64,000 nt of DNA. Source: Heliocidaris tuberculata. Its lineage: Eukaryota; Echinodermata; Echinoidea; Camarodonta; Echinometridae. Made by a program: the position numbers and the translations under genes. How positions within the stretch are numbered: position 1 is the first letter of the stretch; each line of letters starts with the position of its first letter. The stretch spans positions 1,162,134 to 1,226,133 of the forward strand of contig CM046847.1 of the NCBI GenBank assembly GCA_025618425.1, given 5' to 3'. A model generated the notes under the pieces. That model saw nothing but the letters and a program-made list of their open reading frames with translations, was not told the DNA's origin and did no database searches. Of the stretch, positions 45,420-58,093 are shown piece by piece.

Positions 45420-46606
45420 TTGTATGAAACATAGTTCCTTTTTTACCTGTGCTTATGTTTTTGTATTAACTTCAACATAAAACACAGGTAGAAAAACATT
45501 ATTTTGTCCTGACCAAAGCATCTTGCAAAGGCTGCGCGCATTCTATTGTTAGGGTGTCTGGAGGATTTTTCTATCTCAGAAACTACACATTCAAATGATT
45601 TGATTTTTTCAGATCTTGTTGAAAAAACTGTAAAAAATACATGTACCAAATTTTATGTCAATCCATGCATTAATTATTCAGTAATGCTCAAATGAATTCT
45701 TGTAAATTTTCAGCTTTTTTTCCCCCATAGACGTGTACAAATGAAATGGCACAAAAACGTGCTGCTGAAACACTGGCAGTGCGCACACACAGTGTGTGTA
45801 GTTGTGTGTAAATTTGCATAGGGCCCAGTGGGGCAGTAGGGGGAGGGCATTTTCAAATTGATATAGCAACATGATCTCATATTAGTTTCTCTAAAATTCC
45901 TGCAGAATCAAATTTGGAACATTCCAAATTACTTAAGTTCTTATGGACAAGTTTATACATGTAGCTCAACAACTTGCCGAGATGTCACTTTAAACATATC
46001 CCTTTTCAGTTTTTCTTAATGAAGGAATTAAGCATACAACTTGTCCTTAACACCAAAAGATAGGAAATATAATTTCCTATCGTATGATACCAAATTTATT
46101 TCAAACTGCCAAAGGGATCACATTTTTTTGTTAGTTCGAAAAAACCCTTACGCGGAAAACCTGTGCGCCATATTTTGTGCTGATTCAGCATAAAAACAGC
46201 TGACAGTATTTGGCCAACCTTCAGACACCCTACTATTGTCTTAACCTTTGCGTATTTAAACGCATATTCACTTTTTTACGCGTCACGCGCACTTCAAACC
46301 TTGAGATATGGAGATATAGATCTATTGGCTTATTGTAGCTATACGAGCTCTGTGGCTTATCAATCTGCTACTGGCCACAGAGCTATACAGCCCATGCCTA
46401 TACTGCGTGTGGAGGAAGATATCAACCAAAAAATCTAGATCTAAATATCACCATTTCCCACATACTGTGAGCCATGCAAACCACCCTCGGAGTTTGCTAA
46501 AGGGGTTACCTTCCAGGATCAACTAAGATTGTAAAAATTGAATGAATAAAAAAGAAAAAAAGCCACAAAATTGGCAGGTGTGATCAGGTTTTTTTACCTT
46601 GCACTT
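45420..46606. other. Intergenic, no gene recognised
   Basis: No exon with recognisable coding content; small open frames show no conserved motif. Confidence 0.4.
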
Positions 46607-46672
46607 GTAACTTGTATATATGGGACTACACATGCAAGGTAAGATTGGTGTAGTCCCATATATACAAGTTAC
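46607..46672. repeat. Perfect 25-bp inverted repeat
   Basis: Arms 46607-46631 and 46648-46672 are exact inverses (core acttgtatatatgggacta), with a 16-bp spacer. A third partial copy follows at about 46677-46691. The outer flank also pairs (accttgca at 46596-46603 with tgcaaggt at 46633-46640). Confidence 0.9.
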
Positions 46673-46874
46673 ACAGTGTAACTTGTATATATGTACTTTA
46701 ATCCAGGTAGATCTACCGTACTTTTGCGCAAACCATGAGATACGCCAATTTTTCTGGTCGCCTGAAAACCCTACATCCAAATAATAATATATTATAACCT
46801 TGTTCATTGCCATTGGATAAGTGGCCTGGGTCACAGCTCAGGCCTCAGCTACAGCTACACGATCAGCTGCGCTC

Positions 46875-46930
46875 AATTACAATGCCAATGGGGCCCCGCC
46901 CCGCGCGCCGCGCCGGTACCGTAGCTCATG
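46875..46930. promoter_or_regulatory. Short CpG-rich patch, possible promoter
   Basis: A GC-dense block with gccaatgg (CCAAT-like), ggggccccgccccgc and repeated cgcgc stands out in AT-rich DNA about 2.2 kb upstream of VPS51. It could be a distal VPS51 promoter or one for an unseen transcript. This is inferred from composition only. Confidence 0.35.
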
Positions 46931-47456
46931 TACGGTAACTTAACGATTTACGCATCTCTGCGACTTCGCGCAAAGCTTGATTTAAAAGTCCCCAAAATCA
47001 TATAATTTGGAAATTGAATGAACCCATTATCACATCAATAGATGTTACGTATTCTTAAAGTCAATTGTTGAGAAAATTGCTGCATAAAACTTACAATATC
47101 GTCGACTCTCTTGTCTTCAGTTCAGCTTCGCTTCGTAATAATAGTATAGTACGTACTGTAAAACATATCTATGGTGTCGTGCAATGCAAATTATAAAGAA
47201 AAAGATCAGTTACAAGGCATAGAATAGGGCTAGGGAGAATCACAAAGTACATGTATACTAAAATCTAAATCCCAATTTACATACTTTGTGGTTTTTATAA
47301 GGCCATAAAGTTCTCAACTTCTTGGAAAGAAACTTCAGTCATACACATCCACAACAATAAAAAAGGATTAAATGCCTCTGCCTCAGATCAACAGAAAAAA
47401 CAAAAAGATAACAACAATATAATCATATAACGCTTTCAAAACGGAGAAGCCTTTAT
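46931..47456. other. Intergenic, nothing recognised
   Basis: AT-rich DNA without a supported gene. Confidence 0.4.
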
Positions 47457-47459
47457 ATG

Positions 47460-48110
47460 CACCCACTGGCGGACCCAGGGTCCTCACAAATGATTACTTC
47501 TAAGTATGGTTTTGTTGATCTCCCCCCAGGGGGGGGGGGGCATGTCTCATTGAGGCCTGTACATCATCTGCGTACACTTCTTACGCTTATTGCAATTCAC
47601 GGAGTGTCGAGAGGAGCGTGGGGAGGAGGGGGGGGGGGGGGAGGGGGAGGTATTGTGTTTTTCTTCCTTCTCTCTCTCATATTTCCTTTTTCCTTTTTCC
47701 TTTTCTCCTCTCTTTTCTTCTCCTTTTTACCATTATACATTTTTCTTTCAGTGAAAAAAAAAACATATAAAAGGAACAGTTATATTTGAGGTATATTTTC
47801 AGTTGTATAAATTCCTTGTGCGTCCATGAATGTATCAATTTTTGCAGATAACGCAAAGGTATATTATTTTTCAGTTGTACAACTGTATAATTTTAAGTAA
47901 GCTGAGATATTAAGTGAATTACAAGTAAATGTATGTATAAATTATTTGTTCTTCCATGAATATATACATTTTTCCATATATATATTATTACTTGCAATTA
48001 ATTGTATAAGTTTCTGTTTATACTTTATTTCTTGATTGTAATGTTTCTATTTTTTTTATATCTGTTGATTTCACTGAAAAGAAATGAATAAAAGAATACT
48101 TAAAACAAAA
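47460..48110 (+). repeat. Orphan hAT-like left end followed by a dispersed 3' tail repeat
   Basis: cactggcggacccaggg at about 47463 resembles the CAGTGGCGG/CAGTGGCGTACCC termini, but no matching right end was found. The stretch 47890-48110 matches 62380-62577 in inverse orientation (gtataagtttctgtttatac, ttcactgaaaag, gaataaaagaatacttaaa), so it is a dispersed repeat, perhaps a LINE 3' end. Confidence 0.55.
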
Positions 48111-48349
48111 AACAGTACACGAAAACGGATAGAAAGGGTACTTTTTTCAGCATTAAGCGTTTACGCGTTTAGGGTATCAAAAAACAGCAAAAATCAAGAA
48201 CAAAGGTATCAAATTCAGAGGTGAGAAGAAGAAGATCCGCGGAAGGGGGGGGGGGGGATAAAGTTCGGTAATGTGTTCCAAATTAGGATAAATTCCTTTT
48301 TGGCTAAAAAAAGGTCTATTGGGCCAGGAGCCTGTCCCGAAATAGTCAC

Positions 48350-49060
48350 CCCATATGAGATTTGACCCCTTAAAGTTACTTAGACCACCCATGTCATTCA
48401 CAAAAAGCTTGTTAGCTCGAACGAAGCGCCTGCCGCCGGGTTTGGCCCCCAGAGCCCCCCCCCCCCCAAAAGGTCCCCAAAGTCGGGTCAATTTCAACCC
48501 ATCTTACATATGCGCCAAACATTGTCAGAAGGAAGGTGTATGACTATACATTACCAAAAAACAAAAACTGACAAAATTTTCCATCGGGAAGGGGGTGTAA
48601 CACGCCCTTGAAAAAACAACAACACACACACCAAAGTGCCCCGAAACCAAGCTTTGCTGCCCCAAATGCTCTGGATGTAGAGAAAGCCATTTTTTGCATT
48701 ATAACATTAATAACTCCAATGTGTGCAATTCAGTTCAGGTCAAATAGTACAATCGTGAGTTCTTTAACTCTCTTGGGGTGCAATTTGGTGTCAAAATCAT
48801 TTCAATAATAACTTATTAAATTGTGAAAATTGTATTGCTTTTTCAAAAGTACATGTAGTCAAGTGATATTGTCAGGATTATGTAATAACACTCATTGTCC
48901 ATCTGTGCCTGTTTGACAAGGCATAATAGAGTGCTTGCAAGGTATTTATGTAATTAACACATGAATGGTAACTTTCGGCATCATCGGGAAGCCTCAGCCT
49001 CAAAGTTTGGCGCATATGTTAGATGGGTTGAAATCGACTCGACTTTTGGGCCCTTTTGGG
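48350..49060 (-). repeat. Dispersed repeat, copy 2 (minus orientation) with a flipped end
   Basis: 48350-48990 is an inverse copy of 5990-6730. At about 48998-49059 a piece of the same repeat (aagtttggcgcatatgttag and following bases) recurs in the opposite orientation, the same as at 6560. The rest is non-coding. Confidence 0.7.
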
Positions 49061-50085
49061 CTGATTGAATTGCTGCCAACAAATTGCTAAATAAGAGTGC
49101 CAATTTACAGATCATCTAAGAAATCAACAGCACAATAAAATAACAGTTAGAAATCAATAAGAATTTGCATTAAAGATCAGATCAAGTCAATGCTGAGTCT
49201 ATGATCTGAAAAGAAGTCAATGTAGACTATTATCTAAATTTACCTCTGGCGCCACCAACGGTCAAGTACTTTTTAATTCGTGTTCCCTTGCCATAACCGA
49301 TACAGATCTAAATCCTTACAAATACTGATAATTATAAAGTGAACTGAAGAATGGATCAAGCCATACGTAATCATTAACAATCAGTTACAATATTGCAGCA
49401 AGAATTCAGTCAATGAAGAAACTACCGAATGATAACTTGTGAATTACTGAGGAACTAAGTGTCAGAAGAAAATAGTTGGTTACACAATATTATTCTTTTA
49501 AGTATTCAGGAAAGTATCATGGACAAGCTTTCATGTCATTAGAATTTTCAGCGTGTTGTCAACAGTTCATCTGAGTTTTGTGCAGTAGATATTGTCATAC
49601 TTGTGCAACTAATTTATGAATACATGAGAACGTATAACTAATGTGCAAACCAGCTTTTTTAGTACCAGCGTCATTTTGAACACGAACACAATGGAACGAC
49701 GACACAACGTACCTCTAAACACAACATTTGATCCAACAAGAACCCATTTTCAGTAATGACATTTCTAATAGTGCAATAACAAAAATATAATAAATGGACT
49801 GTCTATGAAAATATGCATTACTCTACATCCTATAAATACCATGAATACCCTTTAATGGCAAATTTCCCAAATTTCCTCAATCACATGACTCTTTGAAAAG
49901 ATTATTTTTCTCACAAAACTATTTTGTAGACATAAAAAAAATCTAGTCAACTATGACTAGAATCTAGTCAGATTTGACTAGAATGACTATTCCCACGGGC
50001 ACCTGCACTAGTCTAGAAGAAAGGGAGAGAATAAACCCAATGGAGGGTGGGGAAGTGTCTTAAACCATATTATTTGTAAGATGAA
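49061..50085. other. Intergenic, no gene recognised
   Basis: AT-rich DNA. Alternating ctagtca and tgactag motifs at 49944-49990 could form small hairpins. Confidence 0.4.
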
Positions 50086-50340
50086 TTAAAATGTTTTTTT
50101 CATCCTTCTTGAGAAGCTGGCAAGAGATGCGGAGTATTTTATTGTATCTGTGATAACGTTCCACAGCTTAGTTCCCGAGTACCGGATGTTATTTTGGAAT
50201 GATAAGGTTCTGTGCTTGGGTAGATGGATGTGATTTGCGCGTCTGGTTGCGTATTGAATAGTAGAATTTAACTGATGCATGATACATTGGTATTGGACAT
50301 AACCTACTAATGAACTGTCATGCCTGGACAATCCAATACA
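50086..50340 (-). pseudogene. LINE reverse transcriptase C-terminal fragment (CR1/Jockey-like)
   Basis: The minus-strand translation contains TRRANHIHLPKHRTLSFQNN then IRYSGTKLWN. This is the (R)xxx(I/F)HxPxxRTxxxxxxIRFxGPxxWN pattern found at the C-terminus of Jockey/CR1-type LINE proteins; the same pattern occurs in the plus-strand LINE near 60.9 kb. Only about 80 residues remain. Confidence 0.7.
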
Positions 50341-51471
50341 TGTTCGGTCAACACATTTGTAATACTCTTATTATCAAATGAAAAAAGTGTAAATATTTTT
50401 ATTCACATTGGTATCAAAATCCCCAATGCCTGATTCACTTGGAGTATCACACTCAAAAGGTGATTGAACCTATTAATTTCATGATCCACCCCCGGAAACA
50501 ACATCAAAACACTATAGGATGGCAACTTTTGTTTCTTGCGGTATATTCCTATTCGTTAAATGAAATAAGCCACTGAACATCAATCAACTAAAACGAGGTA
50601 ACTTTAAGATACGCAGCCACCATCGGTGTGAAAGTCACTAGAGACATGATGTCATCAGCAATGGTGATGACGTAGTTAACGGTTTATTTCTTATGTCACA
50701 GCAAATGATTTGCAATGGACCCTGACTAAATTATGGTAACTGAGCAGGAGGTTTAGAATTACAAATAAACCGCACTGTTACCCAACTTAGAGAGGTCAAT
50801 GCTAAAATTTCCTAATATTATACTCTTTATCCATCTAATACAAACATGGCGACAGAACATGATATGGAGGAGGGGAAATAAAAAATATTTCAATTCACTT
50901 AAAAGCCTCCGCATGATTATTCATTTTAAGCCTTCAGGCCGTGATAAATGAAAAAAAAATATAGGGCATGGATAGAAAATGAGAAGAAAACATATAATAC
51001 AATTAAGAAATATTTTTTTACGGGCAAACTTCAGTTTAAGACTGAAATGAAAATTACAAAATGATAGTCATTTCGATATAATTAAAAGTATTTGAAAACG
51101 AATTTCATGTGGGAGCCGAACATACAAGTTTATTTCACGTGTGCTCTGTAATTACGTCATTCCCCCCCTATTTACTTGCCTTTCCCATCAGCATTCTCTC
51201 CTTTCTTAATTAATGGGAGAGGGGGAAATGGATGGCTGAATTCGCCTATGTAATTGTACTTACGTTCATAAGTTCGGTGAGTGTCATACCAGTATACACA
51301 TGATAATTATAATGATATACCTGTAATGCCTGTATGATTATTCATGATCGAAATAAAACGGGTCATGATTCCTACTGACTATCAATTTGTTGGGGACAGT
51401 GAGATTGTGTCCTTTATGATTCATATCGTCCCGAAACAAAATTGTCTTGAAGAGGACTAGTGGTAAAGGTG
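50341..51471. other. Intergenic, no gene recognised
   Basis: AT-rich DNA without supported features. Confidence 0.4.
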
Positions 51472-51479
51472 TAAATAAG

Positions 51480-52062
51480 CAGTGGCGGCACCAGGATTTT
51501 TAAAGTGGGGGGGGGGGGGGGCAAATGGGGGGCAAAAGAAAATGTTGGGGGGCAAGGGCGGACAAAAAAAATTTTGACACTTTTTGTAGTGAAAATGTAC
51601 AGAATATTCGGCTATAAACCTACCCAGATATGAGGAAATTTTGAGCATCTAGCTGAACTGCCCGATTATAAAGAGGTGTTAGTTATATACTGCGAGCGAG
51701 CGAAGCGAGCGAGCAAAAATTTTGACATTTTTCGTAGTAAAAATGTACAGAAATTACATATTCGGCTATAAAACTACCCAAATATGAGGATATTTGCACG
51801 AGCTGAGCGAACAAATTTGCCCCATGCCCCCCCCCCCAACTTGATGCCGCCACTGCTTTCCAAGTTTCCGTTTTCTTTCTTTTTCCTTTTCTCCATTCCT
51901 TTTTCACTTTTTTCTTTCCTTTTCTTTTCTTTTTCATTTTCCACCCTTTTAATTTTGTTCACTCTGAAAATTATTGGGGGGGGGCAACTGGGGGGCAAAG
52001 CTTCTGACTGGGGGGGGGGCAAATGCCCCCCATGCCCCCCCCCCCCCTTGGTGCCGCCACTG
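51480..52062. mobile_element. hAT-like MITE, copy B of the CAGTGGCGGCACC family
   Basis: The same ends as 49-1045, with target duplication taaataag (51472-51479) and tgaataag (52063-52070), 7 of 8 identical. It has only two of the internal units of about 145 bp where copy A has about five, so it is 583 bp rather than 997 bp. G and C runs again sit near the ends. Confidence 0.87.
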
Positions 52063-52400
52063 TGAATAAGATCTAGTTTGGAGTCAAATAGTCGTAAATG
52101 TGACTGCCGCTCAAGAAAGATTGGGAGGGGGGGGGGGTGACATCATTGGGCCGTCAAAGATGAGAAGCCCCTTAAAATAATACTCCTTTTTTCATATGTA
52201 ATATTAATCTACATGATTAAACAAAACAAATACGAACAAACAAACAATCTTTAAAAAGGAATACAACCCCTCTCACGGAATGGCAAGTAGAAACGAGACA
52301 AAGACAAAGAAAAAGAGATAAAGCAATCGGAAGATGAGAAGAAGATGTTACATACACCCACCCTCGATCGCTTTGCTCCCTCACATTTCATCCACTTTGT

Positions 52401-52600
52401 GGTGACACGACATTTGCTCCAGCGACATTTGCTCCTCCGTCCATATCTCGAAAGGTCAAAGGTCAAGGTCAAGGTCATGATTTGTTTGTTTTTTTGTTAA
52501 GGACAATGTGAAGATTAGGATTAGGGTTTGGGTTAGGTTTAGGTTTAACACGGCAAAGTTAGACCGGAGCAACTGTCGCAGGAACAAATGTCATGGAACC
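52401..52600. mobile_element. 200-bp MITE with 9-bp target duplication
   Basis: The ends ggtgacacgacatttgctcc and ggaacaaatgtcatggaacc are imperfect inverses. The flanks are a perfect 9-bp repeat, ccactttgt (52392-52400 and 52601-52609). Nine-base duplications suggest a Mutator-like origin. The interior has aaggtcaaggtcaaggtca and aggtttaggttt runs. A related fragment lies near 8540-8700. Confidence 0.75.
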
Positions 52601-52609
52601 CCACTTTGT

Positions 52610-53735
52610 AAGACACGCCCACTTCCATCCCCCCATAATGGCTGATACCCACCGAATGATGGGATTTACCCTACCCAACTGGCATGGACTATAGAATTAA
52701 GATATTTATGATAACATTAAAGATTATAATAACGATAACTATTAAATGCGCACATAACTCAGGGACACCCAAGGCTCCTACAAATTTGTGTAGTCTTATC
52801 TACATTATATCAATGAGGCTTTTAAGGAAGACAATCATTTCATAATTTGAATATTTATCACGTTAAAGCTTTGTTGTTGTTGTTGTTGGACGTCTCCTTC
52901 AAACTTTGGATAAAGCTTACGACGATCCATTCATGTACGTATAGAAGATTTAAATGATTATATTATCGATGATCTATTATGTAGGATGATGATATACATA
53001 TAAACATGTATATAATGAATCAATTCAAATCAAATATACATTTTAGCTTGAAAATTTTTCAACTCTTATCATTTTCATTCGATTATCGTGACTATGTTTC
53101 ATAAACAACCATGTTAATGATAAGTTCGATGTATGAATAATCATTTTCTGAAGAAATTTGTTCCTTGATTGGCAAGTTGTGGGTTGAAGGCGAGCACGAA
53201 GTCATGATGATTACTGAAGACGGGGTAATAATAAGTCATGCGCCTCGAATATAAGATGGTGCAATATACAGAATGAATCATCTTTACTAATCAAGAGGAG
53301 TTTGTCTCCTAATCATTCTTTGGATCATTAAGTTCGTCAATATTTCATGATCCTTAACAAGTCAAAGACTTGAAAATCATCGTATACGGTTTGACCTTCA
53401 CCCTCGAGTGCTTAATCGAAGGCGGTGAACAGTTCAATGTTAAGGGGTATCCAGAAAGTTGGATAAGGATCGTATTTACTTTCCCTTTGATGAAAAAGCA
53501 ATTTTCACTTTGAAGCAAAACATTTCTTCAAGAATTTCTATCCTCTTATCCCATATCAAGATTATTCCACCGATCTGGGCATGATTCCTGTATATCTCCT
53601 TGTAAGTAAGGTTAGGATGCTTAAAAAAGAAGGAACGTTGTTTATAGTTGCATGGCCATATATCTTATTTGTCAAGTATAATATTATTTCAGTAAATTGC
53701 AAGAGGTATCAGACCATACCTTCTAGTCTATCTCT
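52610..53735. other. Intergenic, no gene recognised
   Basis: AT-rich DNA; open frames lack recognisable content. Confidence 0.4.
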
Positions 53736-54015
53736 GTACCGCCCCTCTCTCTCTCCTTTTCACCCCCCCCCCCTCTCTTGCACTTTTCTCTCACTCTCCT
53801 TCACTCTCTCTATCACCACAAACACAGGCTTTCTCTCTCTCTCTTTATCTCCCCCTCCCTTATTAACTTTTATTTTCCCACCTCATTCGATCTCTCCTTT
53901 TCTCTATCTTCCTATCTCTCCCTATCCTCTCACTCACTCTCTCTTTCTCTCTCTCTCTCTCTCTCCTCTCTATATATCTTTCTTTCATACCTCGCACTAT
54001 CTCTCTACATTATAC
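53736..54015. repeat. CT-rich low-complexity tract
   Basis: Extended ctctct/ccct sequence. The long serine/leucine-rich open frames here are low-complexity translations. Confidence 0.8.
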
Positions 54016-54077
54016 TACAATCGACGTAATGAAAGCTTGCACTCTCATATTTATTTCAGGGTATCACTGTTAAAACC

Positions 54078-54374
54078 GGGTCCGCTCGCTTTTCATAGGA
54101 ACCGCTATTCATAGAAAACCGCTATTCATTTAACATGCGCTATGAATAGCGGTCCTTATGAGTAGTTATGAATAGTGGTCCTTATGAATGGATGTCCTTA
54201 TGAATAGCGAGGAAATTTGTTTATGGTTTGCTCGCTATTCAGAAGGACTGCTATTCGTACAAAACCGCTATTCATTTAGTCACGCGTTATGGATAGCGGT
54301 CCTTAAGAATAAGTGGTCCTTATGAATAAGTGGTCCTTATGAATAGCGGTCCTTATGACTAGCGAGGTTACCCC
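54078..54374. mobile_element. Foldback element with 9-bp target duplication (Mutator-like?)
   Basis: A perfect 9-bp repeat gttaaaacc flanks it (54069-54077 and 54375-54383). The ends (gggtccgctcgctttt and inverse of agcgaggttacccc) are imperfect inverses. The interior is built of many short copies of tatgaatagcggtcctta in direct and inverse orientation (aaccgctattcat). No coding sequence. Confidence 0.8.
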
Positions 54375-54383
54375 GTTAAAACC

Positions 54384-54622
54384 AGACGAATGTGTCAAAT
54401 AAATGGGCCGTAAATGAAAGAACTAATAACATTAGAAGTTTGGTAATGAGCCATGACTGTAACTGGAAGAGCTAGATCAGGCGGATAATCTAGATCAACC
54501 ATGAGCTTCTGATGGCGCTATTCAAAACTTTTCACAATATTTATCTGGCGGGTTAAGAACAAGTCAACCTGAGGCATCCACCAAAGATAATAAATAGTCA
54601 AACGGAGACAAAGTGATGGAGA

Positions 54623-54668
<46 letters not shown>

Positions 54669-55859
54669 TGGATATGGATGTGGAAAATATCAACCCTTTT
54701 CATGACTATGTTTTTCTGGGCCCAAATGCAAAGTAAAGATCTAAACAAAAAGAAAAAGAAATAAAGTATGAAAATCAGAATTCCTTGAAAAGGGCATATG
54801 AAAAAGGCATAATCAACTGTTAATTCCGGGGAAGAATGAAAATTCTTCAAACATACTCCATTTGGAAAGGAATAAAAACGTGACGGATCCGACTTTGCAT
54901 TAGGTTTAGTTTACCCATAAATCAACGCACCGACCCGGAAGAATATGAAATCATACGTTGCAGGAGTCACATCAATCACATTAATGATAATTACGTTGAT
55001 CTTACTGAGAAATGCGCTTATGAGTATGTAGCATGAGGAAATGATCCCATAGAGGAAGTACTGGAATCATGGGGGGGGGGGGGGGCAACAGTCTTACTCG
55101 GTGAGTAAAGTTAACGAGGTTACCAATTAGGATGAGGGTGCTGGAGTCCTATCATCATGATAATCTTCTTTCCTCGTCCCTTTTCCCCATTTCCTCTTTT
55201 TTTTTTTGCCATACGCAGGGGGGGGGGGGGAGCACATGCCCCCTCATGCCCCCATAGTTACGCTTCTGGTCACTGACAAGTATAGTACTGCCAAAGCTGC
55301 TTTAGCGAACACCTGTACAGAAAGACAATTATTCTATAAAGACCACAATTCTCATTTCTCTTGATATTCTTGACATTCTTCAGTCTGACAGAAACACTCA
55401 TACCAGCTGCCGTTTAATTTTAATAATACACTATTTAGCAAATACCTCTTTCCCATATAGATAAAGTTGAGTTCTGGTCATGAGATTGAATTGTGACAGA
55501 AACTGTTTCAAAGCAATTGGGAAAGGTTGATTAATTTTACGAACTGACGAATCCGTGTCCGCTGTGCAGAAAAATGAACTGGCCGGAAACGCATTTATAG
55601 ATTTAGGTGTACTTAGATAACGGAATTTGTTTTCGTTGTATACATTAAAAGAAAGCTTATGACTTTAATTTTGAAATGGTGTATATTATTATGTATATAG
55701 ATATGGAATAAGGAAGCGTTGGCCATTCAAACACGATTGGACAGTTCGTAAAACCGTGTTCTCCAAAGCTCGTATTGGCGCGCGTGCGTGGATTCGTCAG
55801 TTCGTAAAAACGACGACGAATCTAGCACATAATCTTAGTAGCAAGCTGTTCGGACAGAA
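54384..55859. other. Intergenic with GA microsatellite and G runs
   Basis: (GA)n at 54617-54665, G runs at about 55071-55086 and 55219-55230. No exon recognised. Confidence 0.45.
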
Positions 55860-56345
55860 AAAAGAAAAATTAGAGCAGCAGATTGGTGAAAATTTGAACG
55901 AAATTGAACAAACAATAAGAAAGTTATGAATTTGGGAAAGTTGTATTCACTATTCACCATTTGCTCCAACACACAAAATGACTAAAATGTCATTTAAAAA
56001 AAAGAAAAAAAATATTACTTAGCAGGATATTTTTCTTTTTATGAGGACCTGTAACAATATGCTATCTACAATATACTTCTAGTGCTGCTCCGAGAAAAAA
56101 AGCACTTCTGAGAAAACCGCAAATTTTTGTGTATGACAAGCGGGAGAGCAAGGTTGACCGCCAGCATGTCGCAAGCGACTCACCAAATTGCCAAATTGAG
56201 ATTCATATAGATTTAGTGATCTCATTTTCAAACATCCATAACTTTCTTATTCCTTGTCCGATCCCTTTCAAACTTTCATCATCCTGTTTTTCTTAGTTTC
56301 TGCTTTTACACAAATCCTATTACTACCAAGGTTGGATTGCCCTTT
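55860..56345. mobile_element. Mariner-type MITE related to 17404-17988, left end lost
   Basis: Matches 17440-17988 block by block (cagattggtgaaaatttgaa, aatatgctatctacaatata, caaggttggattgccctt). The first 35-40 bp of the left end are missing or replaced. Confidence 0.7.
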
Positions 56346-56399
56346 TTTACTAACCGACATGATGTTGACAAGTGGTATACTGTATTGTGACATAACAGA

Positions 56400-56618
56400 T
56401 CACCTAACTGTGTTCCATACTCTCTCTCTCTAAAAAAAAGAGTGAATTTTCACTATGTTTTCTCTCCCCCGGGAGTCACGTCAGTAATCACTTGTTTATG
56501 AGTGAATATCGAGTGACTATCGAGTGGTCTCACAAAGGAAAAGAGTAGAGTTTCACTCTCTTTTCACTCTATTTTCATTCCCCCGGGAGTGACGTCAGTG
56601 ATCACTCGATTTTTTTTT
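56400..56618. repeat. Imperfect duplication with cccccgggagt core
   Basis: Two related blocks (56466-56493 and 56580-56607) share cccccgggagt, acgtcagt and atcact, surrounded by gagtgaa/ttcactc motifs in both orientations. Probably part of a small foldback repeat. Confidence 0.5.
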
Positions 56619-57775
56619 TGATTTTTTTTTTTATAGATAGTATTGCGACATTGACCTCCTCTTTCAATAAGCCTGTTTTAGCCTGGTCTTTTCAATTAAT
56701 ACTGCATGTAAACATATATAGATGTAAGGTACTCACCTGTTTAAATTTTCTCTTACAGTATATTTCATTTATCTTGTTTGTATTATCCGTATTGTTTATA
56801 CCATCTATATTGTGAAAACATTTTAAAATGTGAAATATGTAACAATAAAAATGAAACTGAAAGTAAAACTGAAACTGTCAATAATCAGCCTAAATCCCTA
56901 CCCAGTTCAGTTAACAAAATAATCAACTCTGAACGAGTCGTATATTTTAAGAACGTATTGCAGGGCACGAATTGGAATGACGTTTTGGATTGTGATGACC
57001 CGAACGAAGCCTATAACCTATTTGAATCAAACTGCATGTCTTATTTTATGTCAATTTCCCTTCTTATAGTCCGAAAAGAAGGAAAAACAAATTAATACCA
57101 TGGATGACCGATGGGTTTCTTAATTTAATAAAATATAAAAACAAGTTATACAAACAGTGTTTACATAAACCATCTAGCTCAAGCCAATAAATTATATAAT
57201 GCATTTTAGAAATTTGAACTCTTTTGCCAGATGTGTCAAAGTGGATTATTATAAAAGAATATTCAAACAATATAAATCTAAACTTCAGGCCACTTGGTCT
57301 ATTATCAATACATTGTTGAATAGGAAAGTTAAGAAGAAATTAAGTGCTAAAATGAAGTGCAATGGCAGCATTATTAACAATGCAAAAGAAATAGTAAATT
57401 CTTTTAAAAACTTTTTTTTAATACTAAAATTGGAACATCACTGAACAAATTAATACCCAAGAGTCATACGGATTTTCAGAATTACCTTGATGATCATTAT
57501 GTTTAGTCCTTGTATTTTTATCCAACAACTAAAAAAAAATATGTGTTATAGTAAGTACTTTTCACAATTGTAAAGCGCCAGGAGACCTCGTGTAATTAAA
57601 TCTGTCATCCCAGAACTTAGTGAGCCTCTGAGCCACATGTTTAAATTGTCTTTAAGTAAAGGGATATTCCCGCAGAAGTTAGCTAAAGTTTTCCCCGTAT
57701 TTAAAAGTGGAAACAATGAAGAATCAACTAATTAGATACCAATTTTTGTTCTTTCCGTCTTCTCAAAGATACTAT

Positions 57776-58032
57776 TCAATTTTCAGTTCAATTCAATTCA
57801 ATTCAATTTATTCAACCATAAAAGCAAACATATTTACTAAAGAAGTATACATATCAATAGTTCAAAATCTACAATAAAGCAAAATATGGTTAGGACCACA
57901 AAAAGCAAGATGCTTATAAAGCATGGCCCTCAAAATTGTAATGAAAATAAACTTCACAATTTCTTAAAATCCAATAAATGAAACAACACATTCACTACAT
58001 ACACAGACAAGCAAAGACAGCAGTATTGCATT

Positions 58033-58093
<61 letters not shown>

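Noticed and set aside
49944..49990. Alternating ctagtca/tgactag motifs
   Set aside because: Too short and without flanking duplication to call a mobile element; noted only as possible small hairpins.
53581..54114. Open frame of 177 aa
   Set aside because: Most of it is CT-repeat translation (Ser/Leu/Pro) and it runs into the foldback element.
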